Assembly: GCA_964612675.1 (NCBI GenBank)
Contig: CAZTDD010000091.1
Span: 1-28,601, forward strand
DNA: 28,601 nt
Source of the DNA: CAZTDD01 sp964612675
Lineage (GTDB): Bacteria; Hinthialibacterota; Hinthialibacteria; Hinthialibacterales; JAKPRU01
Reading direction: 5' to 3'
The notes beneath the pieces were generated by a model, which had not been told where the DNA came from, did no database searches, and saw nothing but the letters and a program-made list of their open reading frames with translations. Positions 16,709-23,302 of this stretch are shown here, piece after piece. The translations under genes and the position numbers were made by a program. The first letter of the stretch is position 1. Each line of letters opens with the position of its first letter.

Positions 16709-18823
16709 TTGAAGAATCTCCAATTCATGACAACTCGGTTTTCAAAGATCTTCCTCTGGTGTTTGTTGATTGTGGTCTTCGTACCGACTGCGAAGGCCCG
16801 AGTTGAGAGCATTCAGATCACGTCGAGGGCCCCCTTGGCCGACGGACATGAATTTGCAAATACGGGTCCTTACGAGAAATTGGCTGGAACAGTCTTTTAT
16901 GCCGTCGATCCGGACGATCCTGCAAACGCGGGCATTGTCGATCTCGACAAGGCCGAGCAGGATTCCGACGGTCTGGTTCATTTCAAGTCCGATTTCTACA
17001 TTCTTAAGCCGAAGGACCTTTCCCGAGGAAATGGTTCGATTTTCTACGATGTAAACAATCGAGGCAACAAACTCGCCCTTAATGTTTTCAATGATGCAAC
17101 GTGGAGCAGCGATCCTTCTACCCTGAAGGAATGCGGCGACGGGTTTCTAATGCGTGAAGGATATACCATTGTGTGGAGTGGCTGGGATGGCGAATTGCTC
17201 CCCGCAGAAGATCGGTTACGATTGTCCGCTCCGATAGCAACCAACAATGGCGAAGCGATTACCGGGATTGTCCGGGCGGAGATATTTACAAATGCACCAC
17301 CGGAGCAGGATGAGGTCACAGATACTCTGTCGGTTTCATGGCCGTCAACGGCGCTAACGTTGCACGGTGGTTATGAACCTACTAAGCAGGGAGAAGAGAA
17401 TGCGACGCTGACGTGGCGGCTGCGAGAAGCGGACCCGCGTGTGCCGATTCCGCGCGCTCAATGGGAAATCGTCGCCAAAGAATTCGAAGAAGGCGATCCT
17501 GCATGGTCTTCACTGCCCCAGGTGACCCTGTATCTACCCTGTGGATTTCGTCCCGGGTATCTTTACGAGCTGATTTATGAAGCAAAGAATCCTGTTGTCA
17601 TGGGGCTCGGTTTCGCAAGTGTGCGGGATTTGATTTCCTGGCTTCGATACAACACCGACAAAAACAATCCCTTACGAAAATCGAATACGGCCACATTTAT
17701 CGACCGTTGTCACGGATTCGGCGTATCGCAAAGCGGCCGATTTCTGAGGGATTTTCTATACCAAAGATTCAATGCGGACGAAGAAGGAAGAATTGTCTTT
17801 GAGGGGTTAATGCCGCATGTGGCTGGGGGTGGGCGCGGGTTTTTTAATTCGCGTTTTGCGCAACCTACACGGACGAATTTCCAACACGATGGACATCTCT
17901 ATCCGGTGGATCAGTTTCCATTTACATACGCAGATACGACCGATCCGTTTACAGGGAGAATTGACGGGATTCTTCGAACCGCCCGTTCGAGCGGCACAGT
18001 GCCGCGCATTATGAGTATTAATTCGACGGCGGACTACTGGACACGGAGTGCGTCACTTTCTCACACGGATCCATCGGGGAGGTTCGATGCGGAGATTCCA
18101 GAGACTGTTCGCATTTACGCAATCGACGGCGCCCAACACGGTCCCGGGCATTACCCTCCGGGACAATCGACGGGTCAGCAGATGAATAATCCGACAAATT
18201 ACCGCCCGATTCTGAAATCGTTGCTTGTCGGGCTGGACAAATGGGTCCGTGGTGACGAGCCGCCTCCACGGAGCGCGTATCCGCGAATTGACGAAGGCAC
18301 TCTGGTCAACCCGAAGCAGGAGGCGACCGGATTTCCGTTTATTCCAAACGTTCGATATCCGGAAGTAATTCAACAGCCGAGTTTGTGCAATTACGGAAAA
18401 GAATTTTTGACGGAAGGGATTATCTCGATTGAACCGCCGGTTGTGTTGGCCGACTATGGCGTGCGAGTGCCCCGTTGCGATGCCGACGGGAGCCCCGTCG
18501 GAGGAATTCGGCTACCGGATATCGAGGTTCCCGTAGCTACGTTTACCGGGTGGAACCTGCGGAGTCGAACGGTCGGCGCGGAAAACGAGCTGGTCAGCAT
18601 GAACGGCTCGTATATTCCGTTTCCGAAAACGAAAGAAGAACGGATTCGTCTCGCCGATCCGCGACACTCTATCCAGGAGCGGTACAACAGCTTTGAGGAC
18701 TATGTTGCGAAATATACAGTTTCCGCCCATCAACTAGTCGAAGGAGGATATTTGCTCCAAGAAGACGTGCAAAAGATGGTGGAAGAAAGAGAACAGTTCA
18801 AGAGTTTGTTTATATCTCATTGA
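16709..18823 (+). CDS. Secreted alpha/beta-hydrolase-domain protein (Abhydrolase_10 type)
   Basis: A 704-aa protein with a signal peptide (hydrophobic IFLWCLLIVVFVPTAKA, residues 14-30). The N-terminal RVESIQITSRAPLADG... and GPYEKLAGTVFYAVDP, then GSIFYDVNNRGNK, match the large alpha/beta hydrolase-domain family (PF20091-like). The nucleophile region is GFGVSQSGRFLRDF (Ser340 likely) and IDGAQHGPGHYPPG supplies the expected histidine. It is probably a periplasmic or extracellular esterase; the substrate is unknown. The TTG start rests on the GGAGG at 16699. Repeat DNA lies directly upstream, so its promoter may be inside or beyond the repeat array. Confidence 0.82.
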   Translation: MKNLQFMTTRFSKIFLWCLLIVVFVPTAKARVESIQITSRAPLADGHEFANTGPYEKLAGTVFYAVDPDDPANAGIVDLDKAEQDSDGLVHFKSDFYILKPKDLSRGNGSIFYDVNNRGNKLALNVFNDATWSSDPSTLKECGDGFLMREGYTIVWSGWDGELLPAEDRLRLSAPIATNNGEAITGIVRAEIFTNAPPEQDEVTDTLSVSWPSTALTLHGGYEPTKQGEENATLTWRLREADPRVPIPRAQWEIVAKEFEEGDPAWSSLPQVTLYLPCGFRPGYLYELIYEAKNPVVMGLGFASVRDLISWLRYNTDKNNPLRKSNTATFIDRCHGFGVSQSGRFLRDFLYQRFNADEEGRIVFEGLMPHVAGGGRGFFNSRFAQPTRTNFQHDGHLYPVDQFPFTYADTTDPFTGRIDGILRTARSSGTVPRIMSINSTADYWTRSASLSHTDPSGRFDAEIPETVRIYAIDGAQHGPGHYPPGQSTGQQMNNPTNYRPILKSLLVGLDKWVRGDEPPPRSAYPRIDEGTLVNPKQEATGFPFIPNVRYPEVIQQPSLCNYGKEFLTEGIISIEPPVVLADYGVRVPRCDADGSPVGGIRLPDIEVPVATFTGWNLRSRTVGAENELVSMNGSYIPFPKTKEERIRLADPRHSIQERYNSFEDYVAKYTVSAHQLVEGGYLLQEDVQKMVEEREQFKSLFISH

Positions 18824-18988
18824 TTCCCGAGTAATTACCGATGCCACCTTTTCCAGGGAATCAATCGCTCCTGTGAATGGGATCATCTGCGGCAAAAACC
18901 CACCCACCCTTGAATCGCCATACTCCGATTCGTAATTAAACCCTAGGTGTAATAGCAGCAAGATACACTAACACAGGGAGATGGAAAA

Positions 18989-19150
18989 ATGGTAGAACCG
19001 CACAAACCTGCAATGCCGATGGTCTGGGTCAAGGACAAAGAAGGCAATACCTATATTTGTCCTAAAGAATCCCTCCAGGACCCCAAAAACTTCAGTGAAG
19101 AAGAGCTGAAGGAATGTATCGATGAATCAGACAAGCCTTGGAACGACTGA
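18989..19150 (+). CDS. Small 53-aa acidic hypothetical protein
   Basis: An unnamed 53-residue frame starting ATG 18989 with GGGAG about 8 bases upstream, ending TGA 19148-19150, and followed 34 bases later by a strong intrinsic terminator. It starts MVEPHKPAMPMVWVKDKEGN and continues with TYICPKESL, DPKNFSEEEL and a final KPWND. It is rich in Glu, Asp and Lys, has two cysteines (24 and 43) and no membrane segment. The DPKNFSEEEL stretch suggests a short helical segment. The ribosome site, codon-like composition and dedicated terminator support a real monocistronic gene. I do not recognise the family. Confidence 0.65.
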   Translation: MVEPHKPAMPMVWVKDKEGNTYICPKESLQDPKNFSEEELKECIDESDKPWND

Positions 19151-19184
19151 CCCATTCTCGGCTTGCCCCCTAGATTCAAAACGA

Positions 19185-19218
19185 AATCCCAGTCAGAGTC
19201 ACCTTTGACTGGGGTTTT
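19185..19218 (+). terminator. Intrinsic terminator after the small protein gene
   Basis: A perfect 8-bp stem CCCAGTCA (19188-19195) / TGACTGGG (19206-19213) with a 10-base loop, AAA before it and GTTTT after it (19214-19218). The flanking A and T tracts extend the pairing. Confidence 0.85.
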
Positions 19219-19305
19219 CACTGAAAGAGACGGTTGGGACTTACCGGCGTCGAAGGAATGTGTCCTTCGTATATCGCCGAAGACTCCCTTCAGAGAGATG
19301 AGAGC

Positions 19306-19560
19306 ATGTCCAGACAAGTTCGATTGTATGCCTTGAGCACGTGCGGCTGGTGCAAACGAACAAGAGAGTTCCTCAACGACCACAACATTGCATTCGAGGA
19401 TATCAACGTCGATCTCCTTGAAGAGGAAGAAAAGAAACGGTGCCGTGCCGAATTATCCCAATTCAATCCGAGGCGCAGCTACCCAACGGTCGTCGTGGAC
19501 GAGAAAGATGTTATCCGCGGGTATGACGAAGATCGTTTGTGCGAGGTACTGGAATTATGA
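19306..19560 (+). CDS. Glutaredoxin-like protein (CGWC)
   Basis: An 84-aa thioredoxin-fold protein. It has a CGWC dithiol (C13, C16) after VRLYALST, a cis-proline in RRSYPTVVVDEKDVIRGYDED, and the FEDINVDLLEEEEKKR segment typical of glutaredoxin/NrdH-type proteins. ATG 19306 removes a 24-residue unlikely N-terminus available from 19234. The stop overlaps the next ATG as ATGA, so it is cotranslated with the ferredoxin:disulfide-reductase-like protein, its likely electron donor. No glutathione-specific feature can be judged. Confidence 0.87.
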   Translation: MSRQVRLYALSTCGWCKRTREFLNDHNIAFEDINVDLLEEEEKKRCRAELSQFNPRRSYPTVVVDEKDVIRGYDEDRLCEVLEL

Positions 19561-20063
19561 GTCGAGACGAAGCGCGGGAGCTGATGCTTCGACTGAAAAA
19601 GGAAGCGGAGCGGAGCGGCTATCTCCTGAATCCCGATGAGGAACTCGTTCTCGATCTCATGGAAGGGTTGATCGCAAACGAAAAACGCTATGGGTATTGG
19701 GCCTGTCCATGCCGTGAGGCCGATGGAACGCGTGAGGCGGATTTGGATATCATCTGTCCCTGCGATTACCGTGACCCCGATCTGGACGAATACGGCGCCT
19801 GCTACTGCGGCTTGTATGTTTCAGAGGAAACGGCAAACGGTCAACGTCCGCTGAAACCGATTCCCGAGCGGCGCCCTTCACCTGAAGAAAAACCCCCAAT
19901 GAACACTCAATCCCACTCAGATACCAGACAAGTCTCTTTTTCTGGTACGAATGTTCCCGTCCATCGATGTGTTGTCTGTGGGTATTTGTGTGCGCGCAAT
20001 ACCCCGCCGTTGAAATGCCCCATATGCAAAGCCGACAAGGATCGTTTTGTTCAATTTTCGTAA
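19557..20063 (+). CDS. Ferredoxin:thioredoxin-reductase-type catalytic subunit with rubredoxin-like tail
   Basis: A 168-aa fusion. Residues 1-95 are the FtrB-type catalytic fold: CPC (50-52), CPC (67-69) and CYC (82-84). By family analogy C50, C67, C69 and C82 hold a [4Fe-4S] cluster and C52/C84 form the redox disulfide. Spacing is 14 and 12 residues, against 16 and 8 in plastid FtrB, and Tyr replaces the His of the CHC motif; this fits the non-photosynthetic ferredoxin:disulfide reductases. After a Pro-rich linker, residues 136-168 form a rubredoxin-like site (C138-x2-C141-GY ... C154-x2-C157). It is coupled to the glutaredoxin gene by an ATGA overlap and has no FtrA partner nearby. Likely role: reduction of the glutaredoxin or other disulfides. 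Confidence 0.85.
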   Translation: MSRDEARELMLRLKKEAERSGYLLNPDEELVLDLMEGLIANEKRYGYWACPCREADGTREADLDIICPCDYRDPDLDEYGACYCGLYVSEETANGQRPLKPIPERRPSPEEKPPMNTQSHSDTRQVSFSGTNVPVHRCVVCGYLCARNTPPLKCPICKADKDRFVQFS

Positions 20064-20094
20064 AAAAAGTGTTTTTAAACGCGGATATCGACGA

Positions 20095-20937
20095 CTATTC
20101 TTCAGCAACGTTGTTGCGCAACGTGCCCACGTCTTCGATTTCCACTTCCACAATATCGCCGGCTTTCATCGGTGAAGTTTGGCCGGGTGTACCGGTGTAA
20201 ATCAGATCGCCCGGTTCAAGCGTGACAAACCGACTTACAAAACTCACCACTTCCTCGACATCGTAGAAAAACGTATCCGTTCGCTGCTGCTGTTTGACTT
20301 CACCGTTCAGTCGTGTGGTCAACAGTAAATTGTTGTAATCCGCACCGACGGTAATACACGGACCCGCCGGAGCGAACGTATCTGCGGCTTTCGCACGCCA
20401 CCACTGAAGATCGCCCGTCTGCCAGTCCCGGGCACTAACATCGTTACCGCAAGTCACACCGAATACATACGTGCTCGCCTCCGATACAGATACCTCTTTC
20501 GCCTGCTTACCGATCACGATTACCAACTCGCCCTCGTAGTGACAATCCTCGGTCCCCTTCGGGATGATAATAGTACCCTCCGGGTCCAGCAGAGCCGATA
20601 CCGATTTCCAAAACAGCTCCGGTTTTTCGGGTTTTGCCGCGTCCCCGAGATGGCTCGCGTAGTTTCTTGCAACGGCAAGAACCTTGGTTGGTTCACACGG
20701 AACCAGAAGTTTGACATCGGACACTTGATATGTTTTTCCGGTATCGCGCGGGGACTCAAAGATCGACCCGTTCAGTTCATGAATGGTTTCTCCCTCCAAC
20801 CGTCCGTAGGCGATCGTGCTTCTTCTTCGAAAGCGAACGTATTTTTTAACCGTTTCGCCAACTGCGCTGCGTCCTCCCGCAGCGATCAGACCGGCGGCAG
20901 CGAGACTTTTGAGTAGTGTTCTTCGACTGATTCTCAT
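20095..20937 (-). CDS. Tat-signal fumarylacetoacetate hydrolase family protein
   Basis: A 280-aa protein. Residues 1-27 are a Tat signal (SRRTLLKSLAAAGLIAAGG). The mature part is a complete FAH-family domain: VLAVARNYASHLGDA, metal ligands E135 and E137 in HYEGELVIVIG, D166 in GNDVSARDWQ, and GDLIYTGTPGQ. The family cleaves C-C bonds of, or isomerises, diketo and catechol-derived acids, normally in the cytosol, so a Tat signal is unusual. Upstream on its strand AAGGAG sits about 9 bases before the ATG. It converges with the redox pair ending at 20063. Confidence 0.88.
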   Translation of the reverse strand: MRISRRTLLKSLAAAGLIAAGGRSAVGETVKKYVRFRRRSTIAYGRLEGETIHELNGSIFESPRDTGKTYQVSDVKLLVPCEPTKVLAVARNYASHLGDAAKPEKPELFWKSVSALLDPEGTIIIPKGTEDCHYEGELVIVIGKQAKEVSVSEASTYVFGVTCGNDVSARDWQTGDLQWWRAKAADTFAPAGPCITVGADYNNLLLTTRLNGEVKQQQRTDTFFYDVEEVVSFVSRFVTLEPGDLIYTGTPGQTSPMKAGDIVEVEIEDVGTLRNNVAEE

Positions 20938-21087
20938 CGGACGTTTCTCCTTATCCTCTCGGACTCACCAGACCGGCGGACGAGTGGTATTCCGACGGAA
21001 GAACGGACTCCGTTCGGCTGGATTGGAACGATCTTCCCAGAAATGTGTTCATTGTCAAGAATCTGCTTGTGAAGCTGCTTGTGAAGT

Positions 21088-21375
21088 CTATAGGTCTTTG
21101 TACTCTTCGCTTTCCAGTTCCTCTTCGGTGAGAAGATCTCCGTAGTACCTTTTCATACAGGTTGGGCAAATACCGTGGGAAAACTCTGCATCCGAGTGTT
21201 GGCGGATATATTCTTCCAGTTGGTTCCAGTACCCGGAATCGTCTCGGATCTTCTTGCAATGGGAACAGATCGGCAGAAACCCGCTCAAGGTTTTGATTTC
21301 ACGCAACGCATCCTGTAGCTCGGTTACGAGCACTTCCCGTTCGGTCTTGAGAGCCGACACAATGATGATGGGCAC
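21088..21375 (-). pseudogene. Short zinc-ribbon-like C-terminal tail of a sensor kinase (probable relic)
   Basis: A 95-aa frame from a GTG. It opens with a hydrophobic PIIIVSAL stretch, then TELQDALREIKTLSG and the well-known tail FLPICSHCKKIRDDSGYW...EYIRQHSDAEFSHGICPTC. This tail (CxxCKKIRDD ... HGICPxC) normally ends hybrid kinases or response-regulator-like proteins, after a membrane segment or receiver. Here a stop lies 18 codons upstream of the GTG, so the preceding sensor part is missing. I therefore call it a truncated relic, though a stand-alone small zinc protein is possible. It lies next to a kinase-rich locus, which would explain its origin. Confidence 0.55.
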
Positions 21376-21432
21376 CAGCGCTTGAAATCCAAGAAACGTT
21401 TGATTACCTTCTATTTAGGCAACCCCACCCTT

Positions 21433-21460
21433 TTGACCCGGTATGAAGAATTGTTACAAC
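21433..21460 (+). promoter_or_regulatory. Possible promoter of the kai operon
   Basis: TTGACC (21433-21438), a 16-base spacer, then TACAAC (21455-21460), about 85 bases before kaiC. The match is moderate and the spacer short. Confidence 0.3.
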
Positions 21461-21543
21461 TTTGTTGATGCCCCGATGGGGGAATCGTGCCTTGTGGACG
21501 GTGAGAAATACGGGAACGGGAGAAGAGAGAAAGGAAGGGTCAA

Positions 21544-23004
21544 ATGCCTTCGAGTTCAGAGAACGAAAAGAACCAAACGGAGCCATCATCGGGAATTGAG
21601 AAAGTCGCGACTGGAATCCGCGGCATGGATGAAGTCTTGAATGGAGGGATTCCTAAGGGATCGTTGACGCTGTTGAGCGGCGGCCCGGGGGCAGGCAAGA
21701 CAATGCTGGGGCTGGAGTTCCTGGTTCGGGGGGCTCAGGCGGGCAACCCGGGCATCTTACTGACCTTCGAAGAGAGGGAATCCGATTTACGGAGCTACGC
21801 CCGGAGTTTTGGATGGGACACGGAACGCCTTGAAGAACAGGGGCTTCTGGCGCTGATCGGTGCGCGCCTTCAGCCGGATGCCATCCTGTCAGGCGACTTC
21901 GACTTGCGCGGGATTCTCGCCATTCTCCGCCAGAAAGCACAGGATCTAAAAGCGCAACGGGTTGTTATCGACGCGCCCGACGTCTTCCTGCGTCTCCTCG
22001 ACAACATCGCCAAGGAGCGAGCGGAGCTTCACGTTCTGCACGATTGGCTTCGAGATGCCGGGCTGACAACGGTCATGACCGTGAAAGGAGAGTCGAGCGG
22101 CATCTTCTCGTCGCATTATGAATTTCTTGAGTATATGGCGGACTGCGTCATCTATCTCGATCAGCGCGTTTATGAACAAGTGACAACCCGTCGTCTACGA
22201 ATCCTGAAGTACCGGGGATCGACCTATGGTCGCAACGAATATCCTTTCGGTATCACTGAAGATGGCGTGTGGATCATCCCAGTGACCCAAACCAGTCTGC
22301 GACATTGCAGTCATGGAGAGTCGTTATCCAGCGGTGTCGCCAAGATGGATGAAATCCTGGGGGGCGGCTACCCCCGGGCATCGTGTACGTTGATCACAGG
22401 CAGTTCGGGAACAGGGAAAACCACCTTTGCCTGTTCTTTCGCCCTTTCCGCGGTAAACGCCGGCGAACGAGTGCTCTATCTCGATTTTGAGGAATCCTGG
22501 GATGCGCTCTCTTCCTGCATGCTCAGTCCCGGCATCGACCTTCGACCAGCACACGAGTCGGGGCGGCTGCGGTTTCTTTCCGCGATGCCGGAGTCTCAGG
22601 GGATTGAAGAGCACCTGATTTCCGTCTACCGCACAATCGAAGAGTTTCAGCCGAATCATCTCGTGCTGGACGCCATATCCGCCTGCCGTCGCATGGGTTC
22701 GAGCCACGCGGCCTTCGATTATCTTCTTCGCTTGGTTGACCATTGCAAACAACGCGGTATCACTTGCTTGCTGACCAATTTGACGTCCACAACCGATGCT
22801 AGCCAGGAGATTACCGGTATCGATCTATCGTCTGTGATCGATACGGTTGTCATTGTGCGCAATGTAGAAGCCCAAGGGGGTTTCAAGCGGGAGTTGAGTG
22901 TGCTCAAGTCGCGCGGACGGGGACATTCCAACCTGATCTACGACTTCCGAATCACCGATGGCGGGGTTGTAATCGCTCAGAAGGAGGCTACCGATGGCGA
23001 ATAG
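21544..23004 (+). CDS. kaiC: KaiC-family circadian-clock-type ATPase (two-domain)
   Basis: A 486-aa double RecA-fold protein, slightly shorter than cyanobacterial KaiC (519 aa). CI: Walker A GGPGAGKT (46-53), catalytic Glu pair E76/E77 (TFEERES). CII: Walker A GSSGTGKT (286-293), Glu pair E316/E317 (DFEESWD). The CII phosphosite region ITGIDLSSVIDTV aligns with cyanobacterial ITDSHISTITDTI, so S429 and S430 replace Ser431/Thr432. Thr426 of KaiC also has a Thr counterpart. The tail beyond KSRGRGHSNLIYDFRITDGG is short, so the KaiA-binding C-terminal extension is reduced. GGAAGGG precedes the ATG. The stop overlaps kaiB by 11 bp. Probably an ATP-driven timer or signalling switch acting with KaiB and the downstream kinases. 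Confidence 0.93.
   Translation: MPSSSENEKNQTEPSSGIEKVATGIRGMDEVLNGGIPKGSLTLLSGGPGAGKTMLGLEFLVRGAQAGNPGILLTFEERESDLRSYARSFGWDTERLEEQGLLALIGARLQPDAILSGDFDLRGILAILRQKAQDLKAQRVVIDAPDVFLRLLDNIAKERAELHVLHDWLRDAGLTTVMTVKGESSGIFSSHYEFLEYMADCVIYLDQRVYEQVTTRRLRILKYRGSTYGRNEYPFGITEDGVWIIPVTQTSLRHCSHGESLSSGVAKMDEILGGGYPRASCTLITGSSGTGKTTFACSFALSAVNAGERVLYLDFEESWDALSSCMLSPGIDLRPAHESGRLRFLSAMPESQGIEEHLISVYRTIEEFQPNHLVLDAISACRRMGSSHAAFDYLLRLVDHCKQRGITCLLTNLTSTTDASQEITGIDLSSVIDTVVIVRNVEAQGGFKRELSVLKSRGRGHSNLIYDFRITDGGVVIAQKEATDGE
22981..22987 (+). promoter_or_regulatory. Ribosome binding site of kaiB inside kaiC
   Basis: AAGGAGG lies 6 bases before ATG 22994, within the last codons of kaiC. It fixes the kaiB start and predicts coupled translation. 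Confidence 0.75.
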
Positions 23005-23302
23005 CAATGGAAATCGGAACTGTATCGCCACTCGTTATATGGTACGGCTTTTTGTCGCGGGCGATGCTCCGAATTCGCGGGTCGCGCGAGAGAATCTGCG
23101 CCGGCTGCGTGAGCGTGTTGGCGAGTGTGAATTTGACATCGAAATTATCGATGTTCTGAAAAACCCTCAGGCAGCGTTGGAGCACGGAGTTTATGTAACG
23201 CCTGCCCTGCAGATCATCGAACCCGGCCCCGGAACGCTGGTTTTTGGGAATCTGAGCGATCACGAAACCCTGCAAACCTTGTTTCCGGAGCAGATCCAAT
23301 GA
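22994..23302 (+). CDS. kaiB: KaiB clock protein
   Basis: A 102-aa thioredoxin-like KaiB of standard length. Diagnostic stretches are VRLFVAGDAPNSRVARENLRR (close to KaiB 'LYVAGNTPNS'), IIDVLKNPQAALEHGV (KaiB 'VIDVLKNPQLAEE') and the cis-proline VTPALQI, then GNLSDHETLQTLF. KaiB switches fold and binds the CI ring of phosphorylated KaiC. It overlaps kaiC by 11 bp and the next kinase by 4 bp (ATGA), so the three are made together. In cyanobacteria KaiB competes with a sensor kinase (SasA) for KaiC; the coupled kinase here may play that part (inference). Confidence 0.93.
   Translation: MANSNGNRNCIATRYMVRLFVAGDAPNSRVARENLRRLRERVGECEFDIEIIDVLKNPQAALEHGVYVTPALQIIEPGPGTLVFGNLSDHETLQTLFPEQIQ

Noticed and set aside
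16075..16812. Minus-strand open frame of 245 codons with repeated peptides
   Set aside because: The peptide repeats come from the 93-bp DNA repeats and the MITE-like element; the frame crosses into the hydrolase gene on the other strand.
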